A stretch of DNA of 64,000 nt from Anoplolepis gracilipes. Its lineage: Eukaryota > Arthropoda > Insecta > Hymenoptera > Formicidae. The first letter of the stretch is position 1; the number at the start of each line of letters is the position of its first letter. The DNA lies in contig NC_132971.1 of assembly GCF_047496725.1 (NCBI RefSeq), positions 2,120,501-2,184,500 of the forward strand, read 5' to 3'. This document shows positions 1 through 11,591 of this stretch, one piece after another. The notes beneath the pieces were generated by a model, which was given only the letters and a program-made list of their open reading frames with translations, searched no databases and had not been told where the DNA came from. A program made the translations under genes and the position numbers.

Positions 1-778
1 TTATAAAAATATATATTTGTTTATATAACTATAAATATATTTCAATATTAGAAAGAAATTCAAAATATTATTACTATTAGAAAGATATTATATGCTAGAA
101 AACTTTAAGTTATAAGATATTTACGTATTCTGAAAATTGATACTTCAATGCATGATTTAAAAAAAATTACTGTTTAAATTTTTTTGAATTAACTTCGTTT
201 TGAAAATAAGTGACAAGAAAATATATTTTCGAGCAATTAGGCTTTTTTATTTTTGTAGAGGAAAAAAACATGATACAAATCACAGTAGAAAATCTTTTTC
301 AATGTTTGTACCATATTTTTTTCTCTGCAAAAATAAAAAAGCATAATTGCTCGAAAATATACCTCCTTGTTACTCATTTTCAAAATAAGGAAATTTAAGA
401 AAATTTAATCAAATGTAACGACTTTTTTTTAATTATGCATTGAAATGACACTTTTCAGAATATGTATATATTTTATAGCTTAGGAACAGCTTTATATTGA
501 AAAAAAAAAATGTTTTGCTTTATATTGAAGAAAACAAAAAATGTCATCTATTGTGAGAAAACATTACTTTTTGGCCAATACAATAATAATAATTAATTAA
601 TAATTAGCTCTTAATGTACAGTTATAATAATTACAATAATGTACTTTAAGAAAAATAATAGTTGAGTATTTCAAAATAATCAATTTTATGCAGTATATAA
701 AAATATTTATTTCTTTGACCACTAAATAAAGTTTAATAAACAATATTTTCGATGCTATACACCATAATATAAATACAG
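1..778 (+). other. AGO2 intron, 3' part
   Basis: Intronic DNA upstream of the first visible AGO2 exon. It ends in an acceptor (ATACAG) at 773-778. No conserved Argonaute exon was found here, so the rest of the gene lies outside the window. The only structure is the fold-back repeat at 106-482. The small open frames in this stretch fall in that repeat or in AT-rich sequence and show no recognisable protein. Confidence 0.7.
106..482. repeat. Fold-back (long inverted repeat) element in AGO2 intron
   Basis: The left arm (about 106-279) and right arm (about 305-482) are imperfect reverse complements over roughly 170 bp, with a loop of about 25 bp. Matching blocks include TATTTTCGAGCAATTA on the left and TAATTGCTCGAAAATA on the right, and the outer ends TAAGTTATAAGA and TTTATAGCTTA. 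It carries no transposase, so it resembles a non-autonomous MITE or fold-back element. The family is not identified. Confidence 0.75.
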
Positions 779-1124
779 GGTACTGCAAGGCCTACCAAGT
801 ACAGGTGCATATGGAATGAATCTAACTATACTGAAGATGATCTTGAAGAATTGACATATTATCTTTGTCATATGTATGCTCGTTGTACGAATACGGTAAG
901 CTATCCAGCACCAACTTACTACGCTCATTTGGCAGCATATCGTGGAAAAGTTTTAATACAAGGGTAAGCAATTAATCACAGTATAAAAATTTGTCAGCAA
1001 TTATAATATCAGTAATTTATAACATTTTTCTATTGACAGACGTAATTTAAAATTAGAGAATTTGGATACAGCACAGCAAGAATTTAATCGACAAATGAAA
1101 GAATCACCAATGTATTTTGTATAA
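779..1124 (+). CDS. AGO2: Argonaute-2, C-terminal end of PIWI domain (partial, last two exons)
   Basis: Argonaute slicer of the siRNA pathway; this window holds only the last 89 residues. Exons are 779-963 and 1040-1124. The donor is GTAAGC after ..CAAGG, the acceptor is TTGACAG, and the frame is kept through a split Gly codon. The product begins GTARPTKYRCIWNE, runs through LTYYLCHMYARCT and PAPTYYAHLAAYRGK, and ends SPMYFV then TAA. The His in YYAHL matches the last residue of the catalytic DEDH tetrad of slicer Argonautes. The short C-terminal tail and the MYFV ending suit an insect AGO2-type protein better than AGO1, which ends MYFA. The frame at 779 is fixed by the family motif QGTxRPTKY, with the preceding codon in an exon outside the window. 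Likely cytoplasmic RISC component. The AGO2 rather than AGO1 call rests on recalled family differences. Confidence 0.93.
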
Positions 1125-2652
1125 AGGATTTTACAAAAGCATTACTTTGTATTCAAAGTTTGATATATCTAGTCAGGCTTACCTTCAATAATAGTTATGT
1201 TTTTGTCTATATATTTCTAATTGTTTTATTTAAGACTATGATGCTATAAAAGAAAAAAATATTTGATATATATATGTATATATATATGTATATATAATTT
1301 ATTTTTTCATAAAAAAATATTAAGTATTTTATACTATTTTTCTTTTGGTTGCATATAATTTTACATTTCTCGACTAACAATATGCAGTATTTATTTATAT
1401 ATATATATATATAATGACGATATTTAGTTCATATATTTGTATGCATTAATTGTTAACTTATAATAAGATATGAAAAATGATTTTTTATATACAATTGCAT
1501 GTGTAAATAAATAAATATGATAACATTTATATTGTTATCTCATATCCATATGTATAATAAAATGTAAATCTTCACAACTAACAAGATTGAGTTTTTCTTA
1601 TTTTGATTTTAAAGTCTTTAATTAATTATTTAAGTATTTATACAAGAATTATTAAGTTTCATATATAATAATATTGAAACCATTCTGAAAACATCTTAGT
1701 ATTACTACACAGTATTTACCATATTTGTATTTTTATATGAGAACAAAACTATATTATATATACTTAAATTTTTTAAAATTTATATATATATTTTTTAACG
1801 CAATTTTAAAAATATTTTTTTTAAATTTCATATTCTCATAATATGTATATAAAAGATATATACAAAGAACATGTAAATATATAAGTATACATACATTTGT
1901 AAGAAAATTCCTTTATTAAAAGAAGAATTCAACTGTCTGTGCATTTGTGTCAGATCATAGGAGATTAAGATTATAATATATGTGACATTTTTTTATCTAA
2001 ATTATAAATGCAATCGTAAGAGAGGAAAATGGAAGCAAGGTGCGGCATATACTCATATAAAGAGAAAAGAAATCCCGAAATAATTTATAACATGATATCC
2101 ACATAGTTTTCACAGTGATCAGTGGCCATACAAATATTTAAACACATATATGACATATGGACGCATAATCAGTAGTCACATGTTATGATGACATGTAACG
2201 TGTGCGGCGCGTGCACGCGATGTGTGTGTGTGTGTGGTGTGTGTGTGTGTGTATGTAGTGTGTGTGTGTGTGTGTGTGGTGTGTTTATAATTTAAATATG
2301 GAGGACGTTTTGACTAACCGATGACCGGTTAGTCCTGACTGACATCTGTACGATCAATAAATTGATAATCAGTTTGTTTTGTTGCAGTGCCAATAATTCA
2401 GAATTATGAATAAAGGATGATTTGTACAAATATAAAGGATTTTAAAACAGGATCTAGAAATAGAGACATTTTGCAGTTTGGAATTTTGTGATCATTTAAC
2501 CTATAACCATTTTATTTTATGTTCAATAGATATAATTGGATTCTGCAAGAATCATGACTTAACACACATATATTAAGTTTTGTGATTTATTTTTGAATTA
2601 TTTTAAAGTTGCAAGTTCTGAACGCATCTCATAGAAAATAATATAGAAAACA
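1125..2652 (+). other. AGO2 3'UTR and AGO2-RNASEH2B intergenic region
   Basis: No coding exon is visible. Candidate AATAAA poly(A) signals for AGO2 lie at 1506-1511 and 1510-1515, about 380 bp after the stop. The rest is AT-rich with TATATG runs, a GT microsatellite and a short hairpin at 2312-2334, followed by the presumed promoter and 5'UTR of RNASEH2B. Confidence 0.6.
2221..2284. repeat. Imperfect (GT)n microsatellite
   Basis: Alternating TG with a few interruptions (GGTGT, GTATGTAGTG). It lies between AGO2 and RNASEH2B. Confidence 0.95.
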
Positions 2653-4329
2653 ATGCAGCGTACAACGCGCGGGAAAATGTCACGCGCTAAAGGATCGCCG
2701 CAAAAGGGCGTCAAAACGATGAATAATCACTCGTCGACAAACACATGGGTGTTTCTTATGAAAGGTAAGTCACAAGATTGTGAACGATTTATTGCTGTAC
2801 CGCTATTAATATTTATTTATTTTGTGATTTCATTATTAATGGTTTTTTACAATTAACATTCTTTTTGGCAAGTCATACTTGTCAAATAGTTTCTAAGTTT
2901 ATAAAAACATGTTTATATTTTTTTAGGAAATAGCTTGGACAGTTTAGATGCGGCTCAATCAGAGATAGTGAAACTTAAACATCCGGCATCTAATAAGCCA
3001 ACTATATTTGTATTTAGTCCTAGTAATCTCACAGTGCAGGAAGTTTTAATCTTTGATGAAAATAAAAGATCTTGGTTTATTGATGATAATGTCAAATCTG
3101 ATGGCAAGTTGTACTTATCAACACCAATTGATCCTATCTTTTTAATTTTACCATATCTAAGAAAGGTAATTATTAATGTTATTTTACAATAATTACTAAT
3201 ATTATTTAAAAGGATATAAAAATATATAAAGATATTAAATTAATATTTTTATATAGACATTAAAATCTAGTATTTAAATATTTAAAAAATTAATATTTTA
3301 GTCACAATTAGCGCAACCTTTAGAGCAATGTCTTTGGGATGAGGATTTTCCAGAAACATCTCGGCTTGCACAATGTGAAAATTTGAAACTATCGTTAGTT
3401 GCTGATTGTAAAGGAGATAAATCATTACAAGCTTTTAAGTTTAATGAAGAAAAGTCATTAAAGTGGCTGCGGAAAAAGGTAGAAAAAGTAGCAGATTTAT
3501 TAAAGCAAAAAGGAGTTCATGTATCTCAAGGTGCTATGAGTGCTACTTATGTCAAGAGTACTAAATATGAAATTGGTACAGAGGCAGGTAAAAGAAACAA
3601 GATAATTATAAATTATGATTTACGTAAAAAAATACAAAAAAAATGAACTGACTAAGATTAAACATTTGAGTATTTTCAATGTCTGCTTGTAATAGAAATA
3701 ATGTAAATTTTCATTAATCCATTTTTGTAGGTATTTTGTTGAAGCTATTATCTATAAGCAAAACTAGTTTATTGTAACAAAACATCTTTTTATTATAGAA
3801 TATTTGAAATATGCACATGGAATTGTATCTGAATATCTTGCTGAAGATCTCTCACAGAAATTAGCACAACATTTGAATATAACTGATGAAATGGAAAATA
3901 AAAAACGCAAATTAACTAGTCCTAAAGATATAACTAATGAGAAAAAATTTAAAAAAGATTCTTTTGAAGAAAGCCAAATACCAAAAGCAAAGACAAAGAA
4001 CTTAATAATTAAACCTGAAAAGGTCAGTTATTTTACAATTATAATTTTATATATATTAATAATACATATTAATTTGCAAGTAAAATTTATCGCCAATTTT
4101 TTTCTATTTCAAGATTATATATTTGCTTTTATTTACAATTATATAGTGTTATAAAGTCTATAAACAATTTTTGCAGTATCATGTTTCTGAACAAGATCAT
4201 GCAATTTAAATATCTGCAAATTTTCTTTCGTAGGTACAGAAAAACATTGCTCCTGGTAAAAAGGAATTAGCCAGACAGAGAGCAGCTGCAGGATCTAAAA
4301 GTATTACTAGCTTTTTTCAGAAAAAATAG
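2653..4329 (+). CDS. RNASEH2B: Ribonuclease H2 subunit B
   Basis: Non-catalytic subunit of nuclear RNase H2, which removes ribonucleotides from DNA and degrades RNA:DNA hybrids. Exons are 2653-2764, 2927-3165, 3302-3587, 3799-4022 and 4234-4329. All donors and acceptors are GT/AG and all phases agree, giving 318 aa (human protein about 312). The N-terminal part contains NTWVFLMKGN and later KPTIFVFSPSN, the Ydr279-type triple-barrel region. Around residues 168-210, SLKWLRKKVEKVADLL and GVHVSQGAMSATYV fit the winged-helix part. After a Lys-rich linker the protein ends SKSITSFFQKK (308-318), a PCNA-interacting (PIP-like) box with Ser at the usual Gln position, as in vertebrate homologues that also lack Gln. 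The start is the first in-frame ATG; a second at 2677 is possible. The product presumably pairs with subunits A and C encoded elsewhere. Confidence 0.95.
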
Positions 4330-4595
4330 ATCTCATAATACAAGATATATATATATATATTGTAACAATTTTGAAAATTATAATGCATTTTTAAAAGCAT
4401 TTGTCAGTAAGTTGTTATATTTTTTATAAATTTTACTATTTTGTGTAAAAATATTTTGTATTTAACATAACATCGTAAGTTTAAAATTGTAATATTATTT
4501 CATTGACAAGACTATGTATCAGAAAGAGAATGATTTTTTTCATGATAGTTTGATGAATTTTTAAATATTGTTAAAATTTAAATGTAACATAATAC

Positions 4596-4615
4596 AATAA
4601 ATGTAATTTAATAAA
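4596..4615 (+). promoter_or_regulatory. Poly(A) signals of RNASEH2B
   Basis: AATAAA occurs at 4596-4601 and again at 4610-4615, about 270-290 bp after the stop codon. These are the first strong signals downstream of the gene on the plus strand. Inferred from the motif only. Confidence 0.5.
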
Positions 4616-5744
4616 GAAATATTTTACTTCAATCTTTAATTAATTAGAATGTGAAACATTCTGCATATAAGTTTGTACTTTTTACTATTCAGAGTCTTAA
4701 GTCTTTTTCTTTCTATTTGTACTATTCTGACTAGAGTTTTTATTATTATTTTTTTATATATAACAATCGCGCGCGCAATTATGAAACGAATTAAACAATA
4801 GCGCGCTATATGTCACCAATCACCAAGTTCAAATGTTATTTTATTTATGTATTTATTGAAAACTTTAGACGTATTTTAACATTTTAAGTTTTATCGCGTA
4901 GTATTATTATCATATATTGTCGCGAGAAACTTTACGACGCGCTCCACCTCCAAATGACCGAACGCGATCACGAAGCGCACATGCCGGCATCGGCGCCGGA
5001 GTAAAAGCACGTGCGCACCATACCACACGCCAGACTCGAAATGAATGACTCGCAGCTGTCACGGGTTACGTACGCGGCGTTCTCCCCTCTCTTACTATTT
5101 AACGCATGACGTCAAGTCAAGAAGGAAGGAGAATATGTTCTCTGTCTCTCTCTCTGTCGCGCACGCGCTACAAATACGCGCATTATATACTATGTAATAA
5201 AATTTGACACGTTAAAATACGTACATCAAGTGACTCTAATAAAATACGTAAAATTCTTCTAATTAAAATGATATTTATTATTCGATAAATTTAACACGCT
5301 TTAAAGTATGTGAAACGTGATTACGAAATATATAATATACGTAAAGTACTTTTAACGAAAGCAATCTTTTATTTTATTACTTGCTATGTATATGAACTGT
5401 ACGAGTCTATATTTTCTTCTAATATTTATTATAATAAAATATAAACATTATAATAAAATAAATTATGTCAATGTAACGATATTATTTGTGAAAAACAAAA
5501 ATCTTCCAAAATACAATTAATTTTGTATTTTGCAATTAGAAGATTTCGTGACACCGAATAATAGATCTGGCTATATAGTTCCTCCCGCTCTAAAATGGAT
5601 TCAGGTGGCGCTAGCGTACTTCAGTGAAAAAGCGTCGAATGAAAAATGGCGGCGTGACCCCTCTCAGGCTTATCTTTATTCACAGTCCTGAGAACCGAGA
5701 ACAAGAACTGTCAAGCGTCTAGAGTTTGGATCAGATGATCAGAT
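4616..5744 (+). promoter_or_regulatory. Intergenic region and presumed promoter/5'UTR of RMC1
   Basis: No coding exon is visible. A GC- and CpG-richer block at about 4920-5170 contains GCGCGC and CGCACGCGC runs and a short CT tract. It contrasts with AT-rich DNA on both sides. Closer to the start, 5580-5700 includes GGTGGCGCTAGCG and AAATGGCGGCG. The transcription start cannot be placed exactly; no TATA box is obvious. Confidence 0.4.
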
Positions 5745-5764
5745 ATGCCAGACATGGAAGCTGA
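5735..5764 (+). other. Nine-codon upstream ORF overlapping the RMC1 start
   Basis: An ATG ten bases before the RMC1 start codon, in another frame, opens a 9-residue frame ending TGA at 5762-5764. It overlaps the main initiation codon. If the mRNA starts upstream of 5735, ribosomes would meet this ATG first, so it could damp translation. Whether it is transcribed and used is unknown. Confidence 0.4.
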
Positions 5765-8596
5765 CGATCGGGAACAAATTGACGATTATTATCTAGAGCT
5801 GTCTGCTGATCCTATTAGATTCGAATCAGTCAGCTGCCTCACGAATGTGTTTTTCGATGATTCGAAACAGCAAGTTAGTTAATTTTTTTTAGTCGATGAA
5901 AAATTTATTATCTCTATTTATGATAAAATAAAAATTAATCTGTATACAGGTATTTGCTGTTCGCTCAGGCGGTGTTACAGGAGTGCTCGTTAAGGGCCCG
6001 GACCAGAACTTAAGTTTTCGGATGGAGGACAGAGGGCCGGTAATATCTATCAAGTTCTCTCCTGATATGAATGTACTTGCGATCCAACGCACTAATACAT
6101 CAGTGGAATTTGTTAATTATTCCTCTGTATCTGGCTTGGATCATGTTGAATACTCTCAACCATGCAAAGGAAAAACCGCCACAATATTGGGTTTTGTTTG
6201 GACACATGGCAATGAGATACTTGTAGTCACAGATCATGGTGTAGAATTGTTTCATGTAAGAAATTTATACTTTTTTTTTTAAACTAATTAGAGAATTATA
6301 TTCTTCAAAGTCATTGCCAAAGTTAATGCTGTTTCAGGTTAATCCAGAAAAACGTACTATTAAAGCAGTAAAATGCTTAAGTTTAGGGGTAAATTGGTTT
6401 GTATTTTGCCCCAAGAGTTATCTGGTATTACTATCATCTGGCACAGTTGGTAATCAAATACAAGCATTGCATGTTACACCAGGAAATCTTCATAAATTAA
6501 CTAAATTTGAAAGTTAGTAAGAAGCAACAAATATGTTTAAATATCAAACTAGACAAAAATCATTTTTGCATCTGCGATGTATTTCAGTTGAACATAGTAT
6601 AACAAGACCAGGGAAATTAGCTGTTTCTGAAAGAGATGTAGCATTGGCTGTATTATATGGAACGCCTTGTATAATTTTGTTAAGGCATCAACCAGGAGCT
6701 AATCGTTCAATAGGAACAGCATTTGTATACATTTATACTGTACATAAGTAAGATTTGTTTTCTGTTACTTTGAATATAAAAGTTAATACCTTTTATTCAT
6801 TATAATTGTCTTCTTGTGCAGGATGATGACCATTAAAAAGAGTCATATGTTAAAACTGGATGTTAGTGGCAGATTTGCTATAAATGTTGTTGATAATCTA
6901 ATCATTGTTCATCATCAAGCATCAAAGGTATTATATTATCATTAAATATAAATAAATTTATTTAGAATAATAGAATTTAATTATGTACTTTTATATAGAC
7001 ATCAATGATATTTGATATCATGTTATCTGGAGTGAGTGATGGGACAGTAATGCATCATACCAGTGTAGCTGTAGCAAAACCAATTAAACCATTTAATCTT
7101 AAAGTACCAGGTACAACCTTGTCTGATCAGATGTATCAGCCATGTCAGTTATGTATCCTTTCATTTAAAACTAAATCTTACATTTATGGATTTGAATATG
7201 ATATTTAAATGCTTATAACAAAATTATATATATTTTTTATTGAATAATTTCTAAATACATTCAGTCTTAACATTATATAGATTCCCCTAATTGGGTTGTT
7301 TTTCAACCAAATATAATAATCGATGTAAAGTTGGGTTGTTTATGGTATGTGTGTATTTACAATGCTTTTTATTTTAAATTATTTTATATTATATTTATAT
7401 ATTAATCTAGAACTTCTTTATTTGTTAATATCAATACAGGTATATTGAGCTCAGATTGGAAGCTTTGATGAAATTAATTACAGATAAAGTACTCCTTGTA
7501 GAATTTTTAATGCAACGATCGAATGCTAAGCAGATCTTAATACAAGTCTTGCAGAGCTTCATGGCACAGTTACCTGTAAGCTTAATGGAGATGCCAATCA
7601 TATTTGATAAACTTAATTTTGTATACAGAAATTATTTAGAAAGCGAAATACAAAATCAGGTAATGCTAAGTTGAATTCTTTTTTACATTTAATGATTAGA
7701 ATACAATATATTATACATGTTATTTATTTATTAATTACAGATGGGAACACCTTTACAAAATAATGCAAAAAATATAACAGCAGTGGCTGAAAATTTTAAA
7801 TATAAATTATTACTTGATCAAAGTGATATGTACAGTCATATATTATCCAAATTTCCTGAAGACGCAATAGAACCAAAGATGATAATATGGGTCCTGCTTG
7901 AATATATCAGGTACATAAAAATTTCAATAGCTGATCACTTAGAATTTCAGTTTATTTTATTTTTTATAATTGTATTGGATTTCATATAGATCATTAGCTG
8001 AACATGGAATTCCGGTGCAACATTACTTGCACGAATTGATCATCACAACGTTGGTACATCGAAAGGCTTACTATCAGCTCCATCAATTGTTACAATATCA
8101 CGTGGTCGCTGATTCTAAGCCTTTAGCCTGTTTGCTACTCTCTCTGGAAAAATTGTATCCGGCAGCGCATCAATTGGCATTGGATATGTTGAAACGGTTG
8201 GGCAACGCACATGAAGAGATAATTGAAGTGCTCTTATCTAAGGGACATATTTTAGCTGCCTTACGGTAATTTCGAAGGCTGTGTCTTGAATTCGCTATTT
8301 GGCTACTATGTACTTACATGTCTACATCTTTCAGATACGTTCGGTCAGTTGGGATGGTGGATCAGGTATCTGCGAGAAAATTCTTAGAAGCAGCAAAAGC
8401 TACTGACGACGCGACACTTTTTCATTCGGTCTTCAAGTTTTTCGAACAACGCAATTTAAGGTTGCACAACACCACGGCTTTCACAAAGGGAGAACATTGT
8501 CAACCATATGTCCAGTATTTTAAATACCTATTCCAAGGAACGGACAATGAGTGCAATTCGGATACGAATTCGAATGTTACCACTATTTCTTCATAG
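5745..8596 (+). CDS. RMC1: Regulator of MON1-CCZ1 complex (RMC1/Mic1 family; C18orf8 homologue)
   Basis: Subunit of the metazoan MON1-CCZ1-RMC1 complex, the exchange factor for Rab7 on late endosomes and autophagosomes. Exons: 5745-5873, 5950-6255, 6338-6512, 6588-6747, 6822-6927, 6999-7152, 7281-7344, 7440-7659, 7741-7910, 7990-8265 and 8335-8596. All are GT/AG with consistent phase, giving 673 aa (human about 657). The N-terminus reads DDYYLELSADPIRFE, then QVFAVRSGGVTGVLVKGPD and ILGFVWTHGNEI, matching the beta-propeller half. The middle has GRFAINVVDNLIIVHHQ and QLYSPNWVVFQPNIII. From about residue 470 the Mic1 domain reads VQHYLHELIITTLVHRKAYY, LQYHVVADSKPLACLLLSLE and HQLALDMLKRL; the tail has RKFLEAAKATDD and FKFFEQRN. 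The start is the first ATG in this frame, with a second four codons later (5754). An out-of-frame upstream ATG precedes it. The exon 3 donor is ambiguous (see findings). Confidence 0.97.
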
Positions 8597-8754
8597 GATT
8601 ACAATATTAATGTTTGTACTTGTAGTACACACAAAAACGATAGGCAGTAATTTATCTTTTTATTTTTATTTAACAAAGTTAATGAAGAAGCTGCACACCG
8701 TAGTTGCTTCATTATTTGTAAATTCCTTTGATATTGTACAATTATATATACGTA

Positions 8755-8760
8755 TACACA

Positions 8761-8807
<47 letters not shown>

Positions 8808-8812
8808 GCACG

Positions 8813-8887
<75 letters not shown>
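8755..8887. repeat. (CA)n-(CG)n-(CA)n compound microsatellite in RMC1 3'UTR region
   Basis: Alternating CA runs flank a pure CG core at about 8793-8809. The whole block is alternating purine-pyrimidine, the type most prone to left-handed Z-DNA. It lies 160 bp after the RMC1 stop and before the first good poly(A) signal, so it may be transcribed. Open frames across it (His-Thr or Cys-Val repeats) are artefacts. Confidence 0.95.
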
Positions 8888-8890
<3 letters not shown>

Positions 8891-9269
8891 TTATTTATTA
8901 TTGAAGAGAGAAGAATGAGAGGGAGAGAGAGAGAAAGAAAAAGAAGATCAAAGTTTGTGAGCGACGTGTGTAGTAGTATTTATCTATCAAAGTATTGTTC
9001 TATTTTCACTCTTTTACTTTTATAAAATCCATGTTCTCTTTATTGTACAAGAATTGGGGGAATTCTACAAGAGATTTACAAAGTATATATTTTTTAAAAT
9101 AATCTTTAATATAACGAGACTTTCTTTTAATGTAAATTAAATTTAATGTATATGTACTTTCAAAATTAATACTTTCTTTTTTACAAGGTAATCGACTTTG
9201 TAATTAAATTTGTTTTTTTTCGATATTTTAGGATAATTTTATATATGTACATACATAGATTATCTTTTA

Positions 9270-9275
9270 AATAAA
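9270..9275 (+). promoter_or_regulatory. Candidate RMC1 poly(A) signal
   Basis: AATAAA about 670 bp after the stop and the first canonical signal downstream. Use of this site would place the CA/CG microsatellite in the 3'UTR. Confidence 0.4.
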
Positions 9276-11529
9276 AAGTTACAAACATCTCTTGCGATAT
9301 TATATGGTAAAAAGTAAAAGAGGAGTTGACCGCCAATCAATGTTGAAGTACAATATTCAATGGAGCTGTGACAACAGGAGGATATTAAATTGTGTATATA
9401 GTCAAGTGAGAAATACAGTAAAATTTGTGTATACTAAATATGATTTATTACAATAAGTCAAAGATTATATGGTAACAGGCGCTGCATTTCTAACTAAATC
9501 TAGAGAGTGATAACGGAGTGGATAAATGAAAGTGGAAGATAGTTATTTAAACACAAATGCAAGTGTTTTTCTTGTTATGATTAAGCCGCAGTTCAATAAT
9601 ATCGAACGCACAGTTCTACTAATTAATTAAATTTGCGCGATTACAAAAATGTTTAAGTCAAAGTAGCGTGCAAAGAATTGTGAATGTAATGCTCATACAT
9701 GAAAAAGTTGCGAGCTATTCGGAGATTGGTCACAGAGACAGTGTTTTGTTTGTTTTATTTATCTATTAATTGCAATAAGTCAAGTAATTCCAGAATTGTT
9801 TGCAATTACATATTTGATTAGAAAATAAATTGCGATCCAACAGAATCGTTTGCCGTCTTCTCTAGATCAATTATATTTTAAAACAATTGTTTTATTTGTA
9901 ATATTTATTTGTTTTATTTAAAATATTCTAGTGTAAAAGAAGAAATATTTTGGGGTGCATTTTTCAATTTTATAATTTTTTTATGCTAAAAAAGTTTTAA
10001 TCTGCGAAATTACTATTAAATTAGTGAGCAAATATAAAATTGGAGATATTAACATCTTATTTCTTGCAACAATATTGCAATTTTTTAAGAAAATTTTATT
10101 TTTATCGTTAAAATAATTTTAAGATAAGAATTTTCTAATTCTGCTGAGTTTTAAAGTATGTGTATTTAACCCTGTTACAAACATCAATTGTCTTAAGATT
10201 AATATTATCGAGTCCACTATCCGTCTTTATCATGCGATTCTTTATAAATACGAGATAGAACTATATAAATAAATATTCAATCTAACTTACGCGATAATGA
10301 AAAATTAAAATATTAATATAATAAATTATATAACTAAAAGCAGAATATATTGAATAGGGCTTATCAGAGCTAATGAAGATATGTCGATGAATAGAATTAT
10401 TATTAATTAGAAGATAAATGTATATACGTATGCACATATAATGATAATGAGAGAAACATTTAATATGTTCTACTTTCAGTTTATATTTTTTCTCATCGTA
10501 TTTTTTTTATTTTCTCTTCGAAAAATGAGCGTATATTTGTTTTATTTTAATTATAGAAAGTATAAAAAAAATCTATCTTTTAAAATGACAGTTTCAATAA
10601 CATATAGAGTGCAGAAATTACGCATTAATTGCATTAATTGTTTCATAATTCGTTTTATGTTGACACGTGTACAAAATATTAAATTTTAATTAATATTCTC
10701 GAATGCGAAATACTTGTTATCAATAACTAATAAATGTAAATTTCTTGCAATAATCACTTCATTAAAAAATATTTTCATATGTAATAATTACACAAAATAA
10801 ATTTAACATAATAGATATCCTTTACTAAAAAAAAATCAGAATTAATTGAACTTATTACACTTATTTTGAGAAAAATAATTTTTAACAAGAGTAATGTGAT
10901 TTAAAATCTTATTTGGTTTAAGTGACGATTTTAAAGAAGCATTTATATTATATATGTATATAGCGCGTAAAAATTCATCAAATTTTAATTGGTTCATTCA
11001 TTGTGCCCGACTTCATATTGTACCGATACTTCATAATTCATCATAACTCGATGCCTCGCCGGTCTCGCTGAGTTCGCGTATGTCTCGCGTCGCGTAATCT
11101 GCCAGGGATTAGGTCGTAATTATAACAATAAAACAAATAATATAATTTTGCAAACAGTGAAAAGAAACGAGTAGAAAATTAGCTCGAGCAGATACACCAG
11201 GTATGTAAATTAAAGCATATATGTATGAATTAAATTTCGCTTGCAAGATAATCGATTGGGGAAAATTAGAATCTTTCTGTGCATCCAGGCAGCGAGATCA
11301 AAAACAGATCTGGTAGCATGGAAGAGATGGCTCTCGTGTCACGCTATCAAAGTTATTTTCTCACGTTACTGCGTTCAAGAAGAACGTAAATGTATCAATT
11401 TCATGTCGTTCTGCAAAGTTCGCGGGCTATAATTCTCGGAGTCGTCGTGGTCCGTAATAAGCTCATCGATAGTGTGTAATAACAGGTAAATTAAGTTAAT
11501 TTTATAAGATACTATTTTTTTCGACAACA

Positions 11530-11589
<60 letters not shown>
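11530..11589. repeat. (GA)n microsatellite
   Basis: Nearly pure GA run of about 60 bp with one early interruption (GAGAGAAAGA). Confidence 0.95.

Positions 11590-11591
<2 letters not shown>

Noticed and set aside
210..398. 62-codon open frame near the window start
   Set aside because: Lies inside the fold-back element and has no recognisable protein.
2312..2334. Short hairpin GACTAACCG-ATGAC-CGGTTAGTC upstream of RNASEH2B
   Set aside because: Perfect but only 9 bp; length and location give no basis for a functional claim.
8508..8918. Open frames over the CA/CG repeat after RMC1
   Set aside because: Repeat artefacts overlapping the RMC1 last exon in another frame and its 3'UTR.
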